DNA of 64,000 nt. Origin: Papaver somniferum (lineage: Eukaryota; Streptophyta; Magnoliopsida; Ranunculales; Papaveraceae). The position numbers and the translations under genes were made by a program. Location: NCBI RefSeq assembly GCF_003573695.1, contig NC_039361.1:36234859-36298858 (forward strand), given 5' to 3'. Below the pieces are notes generated by a model. That model searched no databases. It was not told the origin of the DNA and saw only the letters and a program-made list of their open reading frames with translations. The stretch's first letter is position 1; every line of letters starts with the position of its first letter. Below, piece by piece: positions 35,093 to 47,454 of the stretch.

Positions 35093-35890
35093 ATGATCCA
35101 AAAATTGATTGATGCTGGCGAACTCAAGCAATACATACGAAAGGAGGTCACCGAGGACAGATCCAAACGAACAAAGCAAGTCCAACTTCCGGAGGGGAAC
35201 CGTACAATCAATACCATTTCGTGTTCCGAAGCCGTAGGGCCCTCACTTATAACACAAATAGGAAAGAGGCTACGGAAACAGTTCGAGGACCACTGCGAAT
35301 TGTATAAGATTGATGGTGTAGAAGTGGACGAGCATGAAGAGTGGATGGACTCACCTATTATCTTCGACGCTGAAGATATCGAAGAAGATATGGAAGACCA
35401 TAACGACCCCCTGGTCCTGACACTACCGGTGGCTGGATGTAACCTCAAAAAGATCCTCATAGACGGGGGAAGCTCAGTAAAAGTTCTATTCTACGACGCA
35501 TTCAAACGAATGAAACTCCATGAAGAACAGTTGATGAACTCTTATTACACCATCTACGGATTCAATGTGGCACCCACGAAGCCATTGGGAGACATCGTGT
35601 TGCAAGTTAACGCCGGACCCATGAAAGTAGAAACACGATTCAGCGTAGTTGACGCCCCATCCCCCTACAATGCCATTATCGGACGAAAGTGGTTACATAA
35701 ACTCAAGGGAGTGGCGGCAACTTACTACCAATGTCTCAGATTCCCTACACCAGAGGGAGTGATGGAAATCAAGGGAGATCGGGTCTCTGTAATAGAGTGC
35801 CAAGCCACTCAGGACCGTATCAACAACGAACAAGAGCAGAAAAAACCCGAAGAATTAAAAATAAAGAAGCCGCGAAAGAGAAGGCCATAG
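35093..35890 (+). pseudogene. Protease region of B Gag-Pol
   Basis: Same reading frame as gag. The Asp protease signature ILIDGGSSVKVLFYDAF is centred on D124 of this ORF; Tat elements usually have D-G/S-G-S here. It would cleave the polyprotein. The frame ends at TAG 35888-35890, but the downstream coding frame is shifted by one base around 35850-35880 and a further TAG at 35998-36000 precedes RT, so the original polyprotein is broken here. Confidence 0.82.
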
Positions 35891-36039
35891 ACCTGTTCCT
35901 CAAGGAAACCACAGGGAGGGGTTTGACAAAGGATGATAATGCCCTAAACACAGAAATAGGTACTTCGGCAGCCAACAAAGGACAGAAGCATACCAAATAG
36001 CAATCAAAGAACGTCCCAGTCCTCGGGGATCCGAAGCCG

Positions 36040-38013
36040 GTGTTCACACCAGTAGATCCCGTGAAAGAAATCAACATAGGAACGGAAACAAACCCGAAGA
36101 TGATCAAAGTAGGGACCATAATGGACGAAAGAAGAGAAGATTCCTTAACCAAATTACTTAAAGAATACGCGGATGTATTCTCCTGGAAGCTAGGAGATAT
36201 ACCGGGGATTGACACGAAAATAATCCAACACGAGCTGCACATCAAACCAGGCACGCCACCTTTCAGGCAGAAAATAAGAAAAGTTGCACCGGAGTACCAT
36301 AAGGCAGTGGAAAAAGAACTTCGGAAACTACTAGAAGAGGGGTTCATCAAAGAAGTCAAGTACCCTACATGGATATCCAACATGGTCGTTGTTCCTAAGA
36401 AAAATGAAGGGGTTAGGATATGCATCGATTTTACTAACCTCAACAAGGCATGTCCAAAGGACAGCTATCCCCTGCCAAGCATAGATCAACTGGTTGAAGC
36501 AGTAGAAGGATACGAAGAGCTGTCTTTCATGGATGGATATTCTGGTTACAACCAGGTATCCCTGGCAGAAGAAGATCAACTACACACAACATTCTACACC
36601 CCACATGGCCTTTATTGCTATACTAGAATGCCCTTTGGACTTCGAAACGCAGGGGCAACATACCAAAGAATGGTTGATGCTATCTTCAAGCCATGGATTG
36701 GTAGTACCTTAGAAGTCTACGTTGATGACATGCTCGTCAAAAGTAAGCTGCGCAAAGATCACCATCAGGATCTGAGAGATATATTCGAAGCGATGAGGAA
36801 GCATCACATGAAAGTAAACCCAGAGAAATGCACCTTCGGTGTCACTTCATGGAAATTCCTCGGATATCTGGTAACAAAAAGGGGCATTGAGGTAGACCCA
36901 GCGAAGATTCAAGCCATAGTAGAAATGTCGTCCCCGAAGAATTTAAAAGAAGTGCAGAAGCTCAATGGGTCCATAGCAGCCTTGGGCATATTTATTGCCC
37001 GATCTTCGGACAAATGCAAACATTTTTTCAATATTCTCAAAAAAGGGAGTAAGTTTGAATGGACCGCAGAATGCGAAGAGGCCTTCCAGAAAATCAAAGA
37101 ACACCTCGCTTCAATTCCAATCCTGCAGAAGCCTGATCCTGATGAGGTTTTGGCATTGTACATAGCAGCGACGAAAGACGCAGTTAGCGCAGTTTTGGTC
37201 AAAACCAATACGAAGATAGAACAGCCTATCTACTATGTCAGTAAGACCCTCAATTCGGCAGAAAGGAACTACACGAAGATCGAACAACTTATCCTAACAT
37301 TGGTATGGGCTACTCAAAAGCTGAGAACCTACTTCCTAACTCACTTCATCCGGGTCCCATGCAAATCCCCACTGGAAGCAGTCCTTAAAAGCGCAGGAAA
37401 AGTGGGCAGAATAGCCAAGTGGAACACCCACCTAGATCAATTCAACATCATCCATGAAATTCAACATTCCCGAAAATCCCAAGTTTTGGCGGACTTCTTA
37501 GCAGACCTCCCCCTGGACAACGACGAGGAGATTGAGGGAATACCAGAAGCCGAGGAAGAAAGCAAGGATCCAATGGATATCCTCGAACCCGCGAGTCAAA
37601 GACAATGGGAAGTCTTCGTCGATGGTTTCAAAAATAAGGAAGGAGCAGGAATAGGCATCGTCATCACCACCCCAACCGGAGAAAGGATCGTGCAGGCACT
37701 CAGGTTAGAATTCAAAGAGCATACTAACAACATCGTCGAATACGAGGCAGTCGTACATGCCCTCCGTTTAATAATAGAAATGGGGGTAACTGATGTAAGA
37801 CTGACAAGTGACTCGCAGCTTGTCATACGGCAAATAGGGCTCGAGTACAATGTGTACGACGACACCGTCTCAGCTTACATGGCCTTGGTCCAAACATTGG
37901 CATCACAAATTCCAAACATCAAGTTCCGGCACTTATGCATAAGGGATCTCAGGCACGCGGATGCCCTAGCATATATCATCCATGGTGAAGGACAAAAGCG
38001 TCGAAGCTATTAA
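36040..38013 (+). pseudogene. pol: Reverse transcriptase, RNase H and archaeal-type RNase H of B
   Basis: The RT carries ICIDFTNLNKACPKDSYPLP and the catalytic YVDDM at residues 227-231. Gypsy RNase H follows (about residues 365-480). A second RNase H begins at WEVFVDGF (D528) and ends near RHADALAYI (about 645). A duplicated RNase H of archaeal type is diagnostic of the Tat lineage. The ORF ends at TAA 38011-38013 after a frameshift near 37975; the sequence continues in another frame (37982 on) and returns before about 38110, so two compensating indels separate it from integrase. Confidence 0.92.
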
Positions 38014-38190
38014 GATAACAAGGGTATACGAGCCTTCGATTGCATCACAATTCTCCTTCGCTACCAATCAAGATACAGTGGAAGAAAATATCGAAGACCA
38101 GGTAGGATCCATAACGATTTTGACGAAGAGGACATCCTGTCAAGAGCAAATCAAGACGAAGATTTCAGCAACGAAGATGATTGGAGAAGG

Positions 38191-39417
38191 GTGATCCATG
38201 CGTTTCTCCAAGAAGGAACTTTACCCGCGGATCATAAACAAGCCAGGAAAATACTCTCCAAAGAAGGAAGATATGACCTTCGGGATGGAATCCTGTACAA
38301 GAAATCCTTCCTCGGACCGTTACTATGCTGCTTGTCCAGGAAAGAGGGGCATCGAATTCTGAACGACATCCATTATGGCGACGCAGGGAATCATAGCGGC
38401 ATGAGATCACTAGCCGACAAAGAAAAAATGCAAGGATATTACTGGCCCACAATGATACAGGATGCCGCAAGAATGTCCCGACGATGTGAAGAATGTCAGC
38501 GTTTCGCCAAAAAGATACACGCGCCAGCAACAATGTTAAATTTTGTAGGTAGCCCGTGGCCATTTGCAAAATGGCGCATAGATATCGTCGGGCCTTTCAT
38601 CGAGGGATCAGGGAAAAGACGATTTTTGATAGTATCCACGGACTATTTCAGTAAATGGGTGGAAGCTAAAGCCTTAGCTAGGATCAGAGACGTGGATGTG
38701 TTTACTTTCATATTCCAATACATCATTTGCAGGTTCGGCATACCAGCAGAAATCGTGTCCGATAATGTTAAGCAGCTACAAGGGAAAAATATAGACATGC
38801 TCTTCGATACTTTCAAAATAAGGAAGAACAAATCCACCCCCATATACCCTCAAGGCAACGGACAAGCGGAAGACACTAACAAGACCCTCGCCCTTATCCT
38901 CAAAAAGCAATTAGACGAACATAAGGGGCGATGGTGTGAACAGTTGCACAATGTGTTATGGGCATACAGGACAACACGAAGATCTGCCACTGGGGAATCC
39001 CCGTTTCTCCTCACTTATGGAGCTGAAGCGGTCATCCCAACGGAGATCCTCTTGCCAACCACAAAGACTGAAGCATGGGAGAAAAATCTCACAAAAGACA
39101 TGATGTTGGAGAGATTGGACGACCTAGAAGGAAGAAGGGAAGCAGCACTGCAGAAGATGGAAAATTATCAACGAAGACTAGCAAGGGAGTACAACAAAAA
39201 GGTAAAACTTCGAAATTTTGTAGAGGGGAAGTATGTGCTAAGAACAATCCCACAGTATCAACGAGAAAAGAAATGGGGAAAGCTAGCACCTACGTGGGGA
39301 GGACCTTTTATAATACACGACATTGCGAGGAACGGTTCCTACTATCTTCGCAATCTGAAAGGCGAGGTTCTCCGACATCCTTGGAATTCTAAGTGGCTCA
39401 AACCATACTACCCATAG
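38191..39417 (+). CDS. Integrase of B
   Basis: 408 residues in the same frame as RT. The zinc-binding region includes GNHSG (about residue 70) and CEECQRF (about 99). The catalytic triad is D131 (RIDIVGPF), D191 (VSDN) and E227 (GNGQAED), with 35 residues between the last two as expected. The flanking bases of the triad deviate from the usual SDNG and AEVTN. The C-terminus ends KWLKPYYP, as in many Tat elements. No stop lies within the domain, although the upstream polyprotein is broken. Confidence 0.88.
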   Translation: MIHAFLQEGTLPADHKQARKILSKEGRYDLRDGILYKKSFLGPLLCCLSRKEGHRILNDIHYGDAGNHSGMRSLADKEKMQGYYWPTMIQDAARMSRRCEECQRFAKKIHAPATMLNFVGSPWPFAKWRIDIVGPFIEGSGKRRFLIVSTDYFSKWVEAKALARIRDVDVFTFIFQYIICRFGIPAEIVSDNVKQLQGKNIDMLFDTFKIRKNKSTPIYPQGNGQAEDTNKTLALILKKQLDEHKGRWCEQLHNVLWAYRTTRRSATGESPFLLTYGAEAVIPTEILLPTTKTEAWEKNLTKDMMLERLDDLEGRREAALQKMENYQRRLAREYNKKVKLRNFVEGKYVLRTIPQYQREKKWGKLAPTWGGPFIIHDIARNGSYYLRNLKGEVLRHPWNSKWLKPYYP

Positions 39418-40059
39418 GTGCAACGCAGCTTTGCATCTGCGTGAAGAATCCCATAAGAAGAAGGCAGCGTAACCGCTCTACATGTTTCTATCTCTGGACG
39501 AGGAGTAGCAAGCCTCAACCTGTCAATCAAACAAGCTTTCTGAAATTCGAGTAAACAAAACTAATCAACAATATTGGGGAAAGTAGTCAACCTACAATCT
39601 CTCAGGGCTCTCCCATCAGTGTCCATAAGTGTAAGACCGGGGAGAAGGCACCCAGCAGAAAGAGATACCCAACCAATCTTAAGGAAACGGGTCGACGGAA
39701 TGGGTGTAGGTAAATATTTTTACCCCATATCCTAGAACGTTGCCTCGACCCCCACCGTTTGGGAATCCTCTGGCCAAGGGTTCGCCAGAGGGGTGACAGG
39801 TCTCAAGACGATCACGAAGGTACCTCCCTTCGGTATCGCACCCAAACACTTAAAACACTCTTCTTTTATTTTTAGTGCCCTTCCTCACAATTCTTAAAAT
39901 AAACAACAAACTGATATTGCAGGTATATCAAAAGAATGATCCATTTCATAAAGATTGGTTACAAAAAGCGGCAAGGCTAATACAAGGAAAACACATCAAA
40001 AATATTCTTTTTAAAAAATACTAGCAAAATCTAACGAAAGGCTAATGATGCCGCGGTAT
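39418..40059. other. Spacer between pol and the convergent opposite-strand gene
   Basis: 640 bases without an ORF. It contains a perfect 8-bp hairpin stem, CCTCTGGC at 39767-39774 and GCCAGAGG at 39784-39791, with a nine-base loop. Both transcription units must end around here. Confidence 0.55.
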
Positions 40060-43000
40060 CTACTTAGATGATGTCGCCCCATCAGCAGGGTTGTTCCAAA
40101 GAGTTGAAGGGACGCTCCCACCAGATGAGGGTTCCGAGGATCCAGGCAAGGAGGCAGGTACCAGACGACGTGGATAGCTCTTCACGAGTCCATGCTCGGT
40201 CTTAAGGCCAAGCTCAATCTTCTCCAGCATCTTGTTTGTCTCCTCAGCCAATTGACACCGAGCCTTATGCATAATAACTGTCGTCCGCTGGTGGGCTTGG
40301 GATAACAACGAAGATAGACGATTCACTTGTTTAGAAGCAGCACCAACGGCCTCCTCGCGGGATGCCGCCAAACTCTTAAAATGATTAGTCTGTTCTTCCT
40401 GCTGCGCTAAGGAAGATTGAGCCTTTTCAAATTTTTCATTTGCAACGCGGAGTTGTCCCTCGAGCTCTGAAAAAGACAACACAAGGGAGTTAGCACAGAA
40501 AAAACACAATCACACTCGACGAAATAGGGTTATACCTTCGACACAAGCCGAAGCCTCTTCATACTCATTAACAACCGCATCTCGCGCTTCATCAAGATGG
40601 TCATATTCCTCGGATAATTTCTTATAATCTAGTTGAAGGTTGGTGAGAGTAAATTGACTGGCATCTAATTCTACCTGCTTCATCGAATCCATGTGACGAA
40701 GGTGGTTGACTTCGTTGTTTATCTCTGTTACCCCTTTTCTAAGTCTGTACATACATACTTCAAGATTCCTCTCAGATTCATCCTGGAGGGATATTTCAGC
40801 GCGAGACGCTGCAAGGGCTTTGCTGAGAGCCCCAACTTCGGCTCTGGCATCGTCCCTTTCTCTAGTAAGGCACAGCATACTCTCCTTAATTCCCGGAAAA
40901 GTAAGGGAGCGAGCCTTTTGTAATTCCTCTTCCAGAAGATGTATTCTAGACTCCAACAACGAAGTACGCTCACGGGATTCCCGCAGATTATCACGTGTCC
41001 ACAGCAGCGTACCATTGAACAAAGTACGGTCATGATTATACAGATTATGCATATCAACCATCTGAACATGCCTTGCGCGCCATCCCTCAGCTCGAGCGTC
41101 CCACTTTTTGGCTTCGCTCTTAATTTTTTCGACCATCTCTTTGATACGAGATTTTTTCCGGGCCCTTTCGTTTCGAAGCCATATCAACTCGGGGACGCCA
41201 CCCACTGAAGATAGGGTGGGGAGGCTCAGACAGAACAACTAAGTAGTAGAGAGAAATTACGAGGGATAAAAGATGAAGAAGAACCAAACCTGTGAAAGCT
41301 GAAACTTGGCCGCGAGTTTGCTCTAACTCAGCACGAACGACGACAAGCTCTGAATGAAGACCAGCGTCCGCTTCACCCAACCTTTATTTCTTTAAGGCTT
41401 TTCTTCAGTTCTTCTATCTCCACCTCAGCCGCAGATAATGCCTTTTCTCTGTGACGAAGCTTAGCTTCCATCTTCAAAGATTTCGCTTTAAAGAATTGAT
41501 ACATCACATGGTTACAATGCTCACTCCTCATCATCTACACGTCAAACGGCAAACATTATTACACCGAAGGATTAAATTGTCACGAAGAGATACGTACGAG
41601 GACTTACCTCCAAGACACGCTACTGGGGAAAACCATATTGGTACCCATCGGCTATGGCCATCATGTCAGCAACAGAAGAGGGAGGGTCCGATACGAGGGT
41701 AACCTCTGGAACACTCAAGCTTTTCCCCCACATCTCAGCAACACGCGCCTTGGGAGATAGTTCCATCATCCGACGGGTATAAGCATCGGAATCTTTCTCA
41801 CCAGCAACCACCGGGGCAGGGTGAGGAACAAACAACAGACTCTTTTTCTTGAGCCAATCCATTATGGCATCCTCACCCTCAAACATCAGCGAATGAGGGA
41901 AATCCTCGGACGGCAAGTCAACCACAGACTTCCCCTTAGCTGACATTGCCCCATCGGCACAAGTTTCGGCATCACCACGCGCATTATGATCATCCGCGCC
42001 CTCATTCTGAACAGCAGCATCTTCCTTACCAGAACCCCCGAGCACATCCCAATCATCATTGGGGGAAAGCAAAGAAAAGTCTTCGGGAAAATCAAGGGCA
42101 TCGTCAAAGAGTTCCCCCGCGGAATATATCCTGTCAAACGAGAACTCTTGAGAAATGGTGGGGAGAGTTTCCGCAGCCTCACCAGCAGGAGCAGACATGT
42201 CCGCGATAACACCTTCGTCAGACACCACGGCGTTATTCCTCCCTACAACACCATCACACCCCGCACCAACCTATTCCTCGACATCAAGAGGGGAAGTATC
42301 AGTGCGTTCTTCCCCATCAGAAATTTCTTCATCCTCGGCAAACTCTTCGTTCACCGGACTGGTAAGTTCTTCATGAACCTCAGCCTCACCCGTTACAATG
42401 GTAGAAGACTGCTTGGGCCTAATCTTTTTCTTCTTCGACACCTGCAAACCAACACACGTTCCACAAAAAAGAGTTATTTCTTCATAGTTTGATTTTCAAA
42501 AAAGGAGGGGCGCGGCCAGAATCTACAATTACCAAACCTTGGCAGTAGTGGCACTCTTCGATGGAAGTATAGCACCAGAACCTTCCTCCTCGTCTCCTTC
42601 AACGACGTCGAGAGCATAAGGAAAGTTCATGCCTTCGAAATTTAAACGCCAAGGACAGAAATCTCCATAACGAGCAGGAGGAGATTCCCGAGGCCTGCTG
42701 CTCTCAGAAAGACGCCAACCGCGCGGACCGGGAATCCAACCATACTCCCAAGGACCAACAATTTCAATAACAGTGGCGTGCCACTCATAATCATGGTCAC
42801 GCTTGATCCTTTCGCGCGCGGGAAAAAGTTTCCACTGACTCGACCCCTCGGTGCCTGGAACATATTTCAGTTTGACATCGCTCACCTCACTTAACAGACG
42901 AATTTCACCCCGAGGAGCAGCGAGGTTCCGAAGGCTAACACTCCACGGTTTACGATTCCTACTATTGACATAATCCCCAAAGGAGTTGTTGAAGTTTTCA

Positions 43001-43881
43001 GGAGTATACCATTCACTGTCAGCGGGATTTGGAACATAACATGTCATCGTCGTCTCTCCCTTACTCCGCAGATAACATTCCCTCAGTGCACGGAGATAAT
43101 TCCCCGATAATTGCGACACGGAACGACTGTGAGTATTGGTGGAAGAGCCTTCACGACCATATAGCACATCGTAATAAAAAGAATCACCAGACTTGTACAA
43201 CGGCAGCATAAGACCCGCCTCGAAGGCTCCAACCGTAGTCAACAGGTGAAACTCATCAAACTGATACTTCGAGATGAGCTCATAAGTAATATCATCCTCA
43301 TGGGCATAGAAGTGAACCTCGAAGGCTTTAAGATCATGCTTTTCCTTGAAAACTTCAAGGACTTTCTTCTTGCTGAACGAAACGCTGCGTATCACCGGGG
43401 CAGCGTCATCCTCTTCCGCGGGATCGGACGAACCAACAAAAGCTTCGGAAGCTTTTCTTTTCAAAGGAGGATTCTTAGACGATTCAGTTCTCGGCACACC
43501 ACCTTTGGAGTTCTTCCCTTTGAAAGAATGTACTGGAGGCGACGGCAGAGGGTGCTGCATGGGCGCTACAGAACGAAGAGGAGGAATATCGAAGGTGCCA
43601 CCACGAGGAGGTTTCTGCGTACACCTAGAGTCATCACGAGGACGAGAAGCAACACGACCAACAACATATCGAGACCCGGAAGGACTCTTCGATGGATCCC
43701 CTTTCCTAGGAGGAGAGGCCTTCGTCCCAGAAGAAGACGAAACTTTACTTCCGCGGGGATCCATTTGAGACAATCTAGAGAGATCTCCCCCAGGTGGATA
43801 TGTATCAGACTCTCTACGAGGAGGGGATCTCGGTAGACTGGATGCCGAAGTTGGATAAGGAAGCCACGGACGGTCAGACAT
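40060..43881 (-). pseudogene. Spliced opposite-strand accessory gene of element B
   Basis: Five exons on the minus strand: 43881-42538, 42441-41608, 41534-41290, 41204-40536 and 40466-40060. Introns of 69-96 bp have GT..AG ends and all junctions keep phase. Exon 1 matches copy A (MSDRPWLPYPTSASSLPRSP; LLTTVGAFEAGLMLPLY) and resembles PF04195. Exon 2 starts VSKKKKIRPKQSS. Exons 3-5 form a long coiled coil (for example KMEAKLRHREKALSAAEVE). Total length would be over 1,100 residues. Exon 2 has two in-frame TAG codons (about 42270 and 41622) and exon 3 a one-base shift near 41385, so this copy is dead; the exon-2 stops are absent from copy A. Function is unknown. Confidence 0.75.
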
Positions 43882-43884
43882 GGT

Positions 43885-44578
43885 CGCGAAGATTCCAACA
43901 TAAACAAGTTAGAACCAAACACGAGGACATCACCAAAGATCAAAAAACCACAAAATTAGCAGTTCATGTCAATATAACCCAGAAACCCTAAAACTAGCAT
44001 ACATGCTTGAATTCCCCAAAACCCTAAAACCTTAACCTTAAAAATCCAATCAAAACAAAACAATGTCCTCCTCGACTTGAGAAGAAGAACAGGGGAAAAC
44101 TAACATACATGTATCAAAAGATGTTCTTCATCACAAACAAGGGACGACAGCAGCAAAAAATTTACAATCAACACAACTTAAAACAACAGAAACGAAGAAA
44201 AGAAACCTTACCACCACAAACAAAATCCCGAAAGAAAACAACAAACCAGAAACAAATAAGAAACGAGCGTGATTAATGCTAGGGCAAAGAGAATTTAATG
44301 GTTGAAGAACAAAGAAAGAAGACTGACAGGGAGAGTGAAATTAATTTTGTGGAACGTTGAATGAAATTAATTTTTCTTCTCTCCTTAACATACTCGAAAG
44401 AAAGAGAATGAAATTAAAGGAGGAAGGGGAAACGTGTCCATTAAATGAGAAGTTAATGCACAAGTAAGAAACATGTCCAAGTATCTAGGAGAAGTTATTA
44501 GGAGAGAGGAAGAATATGTAACGTCTGTTTCCTTCAATGCTCCCACTAAACACTCAAGCCCGAAGAAAAGGGGAAAAT
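43885..44578 (+). other. 3' untranslated region of B
   Basis: No ORF of note. It is the promoter side of the opposite-strand gene and ends with the polypurine tract gaagaaaaggggaaaat before the LTR. The tandem repeats seen in copy A at the same place are absent here, showing how fast this region changes. Confidence 0.6.
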
Positions 44579-45522
44579 TGTGTGTACATATTTCATCATC
44601 AAACACGTGTATACAGGAAGACACGTGGAGAGCATGCGTACAAAGTCATCAAAACATGATGACACACGCCCACAGCCAAGAAGCCCGTCCCGTCGACGTC
44701 GGATCTTTGCCCTAACAAATCTAAGGGCAGAGGTTAAAAGATGTATCGGAAACACGATGTACTGCGGAGCACCAAATAACTCCCGAAGAGTTACTTTATC
44801 TCATCCCCAAAAGAAGCTAAGATCAACGGTGAAGAGAATGTTAACTGACATGGATGTGAGAGGGGAAGAAGACACTTGTCTGACACAAGCATGCGTCTCA
44901 ACTACCCGCATTAAACACTCCGAGCAGTATACGTGTCGATCAACCCGTGGAACGAACGAGGATTACTCTGCGTGATTAAGTAATGAACGAAGACCTCCGC
45001 GTGATGGACACAAAGCACAAGAAGATAAGGTTCCAACGGCCCTCAGAAACGGGTCCCACAAGCTAACCCTATAAATACCCCCTCTCCACCAAGAGTAAAG
45101 GGATCGGAAAAAAGAGGGGAGAAAGGAGAGAGAGAAGAATCGTAAGTGTAAGTTTATCTTTTACAATTCACAAACCTATGTAAACTCCAAAGTCACTCGA
45201 CTACCTCTGTAATCATCAATGCATAGTGAAAACGACAACCCCGTGGATGTAGGCCTTAGTGCTGAACCACGTAAATCCGAGTGTTATTTACATTTCAGTA
45301 CTATACGTTCATTTGATACTCCACGGATTTTACTTTTGTACTACGTTTTCTTTATCTTCCTCTATGTGAACGCCTCTAGTGATGATATTAGATGAGGCTC
45401 TGATAAACCCGAAGGTTTTGAGCCAAGGAATCAGTACAGTCATTTCATCAGTACGAGTGGGCACATAGAGTGCGAACATTGTTTGTGAACATATAGATGC
45501 CTTCGTGATTTACGTGTTCACA
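44579..45522 (+). repeat. 3' LTR of B
   Basis: 944 bp, TGTGTGTACATA..GTTCACA, TATA box ctataaatac at 45069-45078. It is complete at both ends and is the reference for the truncated 5' LTR. Confidence 0.92.
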
Positions 45523-47454
45523 ATTATCTCCGTAGCTGTTCCAACTTCCAATAATGACAGACTCCTCCAAAGACTGCAACTAACTTTGATGCTGCCACTA
45601 ATCATTTCAGCCATGTATTCATCGCCAGCAAATCCAAATCCTTCTCTGAACCTTTAAACCTCCTCTCATCACAACGAGCAATCATTGATCATGAAACTTT
45701 GCCAGCCAACTCTCTCGTCATCATGCTCAACAGCTACCATCGTTCATGAGCTAGCTCCATCTCCTTCTCCATTTACGTAAAACAGCAGCAACTCCATTCT
45801 CTGACCATCTATGCATCACTTCCCTTCTCCGGCAAAAACCAACTCACTGCTATTGATCTTTGGCAGTACTTTGAACCAACATCTCCATGTTCATTTGTCG
45901 CTGCTTTCGAAAACCGAAACCCCAATTTCAGCCGACACAATTCAGGTCAAGTATCACCCGAGACTCCATCTGATCCAACCATCCAATTAAACCAGCACCC
46001 AATATTCTCAAGCTCAGGCCACCGCACCGACTGTAACAGCTCAATCTTCATTCTCTGATCCTCTAACCATCGATGGCATAGCTCATTGTAGTTGTAAGAA
46101 CTAATACTAAGTACACCACTGGAATCTTCTTGACGGATTGAATCCTTATGTGGAATGACATCTCCATTCTCTGTAGCTTGAATTCGAAGTTGAACCCATT
46201 CACGGTACCAAAAGCCCCATACAAATTCAGCCAAGTTCATGTTCGTTGTTGCGGTAGGAACTCGAAATCACCACTGTCCATGTTGATAATATGAGACGGA
46301 AAACACAAACTCCGTCTATAGAAAGACTTAAAGTAGACGCCAAGAATCGCCTTGCTGTAGTGGTGAACATTTGCATTCTCATTCTCCCTTTAATAAGAAC
46401 ATTACTTAGAAAAAGAAATGGGAATTTCTTCTCTATTTTATAAGGAAGAGAATGTGTCCTGGATGCTGCAAAATGTTTCATAAAGATGATGTGGTGGTGG
46501 TGGGGACACATCGTTCCTCCTAACAGTTCAGGTGAATTCATTAGCCCAACTATGCTCTCTTATGGCGTGAGTGAGTTTTGTGGTGTTGGCATACAGTGGC
46601 TGTCCATTGTTAACTCTCTCTCGTCAATCTGGTGCCTTGAGTAATATGAGCGCTGTTGATATATAAAGAATACCAGGCCAGCTAGCCTCAAATTGTCATT
46701 TTTATCAATTAACTCCCATTTTAACCGCTTAATCCTCAACGATGGAATTCGTTTGTATTTCCTACAAAAGCACTAAAATATAGTCATTAGCCAAACTATC
46801 GAGTCCTAGTTAATATAAATATGGGTATAAAATGTAGCACTTTCGTGCTTATCAGAATGCCCAAATCGTAGAAAATATACTGGGAACAAAGGTCTAGCTG
46901 TAACACTTGATGAAATGTCTGAAACCTATGATTCCGAAGAAGATAGGAAATCAAGTGTAGGTCTCCTTGGTGAAAACATCGATTTTGATACTTGTAGCAA
47001 TACATATATCAACCTCAATGGGTTCGGAGAAGAAGGAAACCCAATCAAGCTGGAAGATTCTCTAACTGGAAACCCTGTTAGTAATGTTTCAGGATCTACT
47101 GTATGTCTAGCTGCTTGCACATCTCAGATGCCTGAATACTATCCAAGTTCGACGTGCTCGTTTTTTTCGATGAAGGGACACGAACTATCAAGGTGTTACA
47201 AATACAAGCAACAAATAAGGCACGCCATCAAACTCCAAAGAAGAGCAGATCGATTAGCAAGGAAGTTGAAACTTGCTCAGAAGACCGCTGAGGTATGTAG
47301 GATCTTATCTTCGTCTAAGAAGTTGGTTTCCAGGGATAGAGTAAGACCATTTGAAAAGAAAGTATGGTCGAATCGTTATGATAGACAGAAGTCTGAAGAT
47401 TCCTCTCTTGAGGAAAATGGTGGACAAATTGTTGTTCACCACAGCACAAATTAA

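Larger units (their letters stand above)
31870..45522 (+). mobile_element. Near-complete Tat-lineage Ty3/gypsy element B
   Basis: 5' LTR 31870-32775, primer site 32777-32795, gag-protease 33275-35890, RT/RNase H/second RNase H 36040-38013, integrase 38191-39417, opposite-strand spliced gene 43881-40060, 3' untranslated region, polypurine tract (about 44562-44575), 3' LTR 44579-45522. By eye the LTRs differ at roughly two dozen positions over about 890 bp. Several stops and frameshifts make this copy non-functional. It inserted into the right LTR of X. Confidence 0.92.
23818..46854 (-). mobile_element. Athila-like non-autonomous LTR element X (minus strand), with nested insertions
   Basis: LTRs are 23818-26970 and 30350-46854 (interrupted by B), with target duplications GAATG at 23813-23817 and 46855-46859. 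On the minus strand each LTR starts TGATAAGCACG and ends CCCATCA. The 5' LTR in that sense is the right-hand one: its primer site (30327-30349) reads ATTTTTTGCGCCGCTGCCGGGGA, as in Athila elements, and the polypurine tract AAGTGTGGGGGTGT is at 26971-26985. The interior is only about 1.9 kb once the solo LTR is removed and has no gag or pol, so this is a large non-autonomous derivative. Confidence 0.88.
30350..46854 (-). repeat. 5' LTR of X (right copy), interrupted by B
   Basis: Its two parts are 30350-31862 and 45523-46854. The sequence resumes at 45523 with 'attatctccgtagctg', which matches 25640 of the left copy. Relative to the left copy, 18 bp (25627-25644) were lost at the left junction of B. 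Confidence 0.88.
22859..47454 (+). pseudogene. gag: Gag of S, split by insertion of X
   Basis: Coding parts are 22859-23817 and 46860-47454; they rejoin in frame if X and one target duplication are removed, giving about 517 residues. The N-terminal part (DGSNYLWWKIVMRDFLQS) is a copia Gag of the UBN2 type, forming the capsid around element RNA. The nucleocapsid zinc knuckle CFKCKGFGHFANEC is at residues 307-320; X inserted within the codon of its last Cys. A second knuckle-like motif downstream (about 47155-47200) reads CSFFSMKGHELSRC, with the second Cys replaced by Phe. The C-terminus is basic and helical. There is no pol, so even before X inserted this element needed enzymes from a relative. 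Confidence 0.88.
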
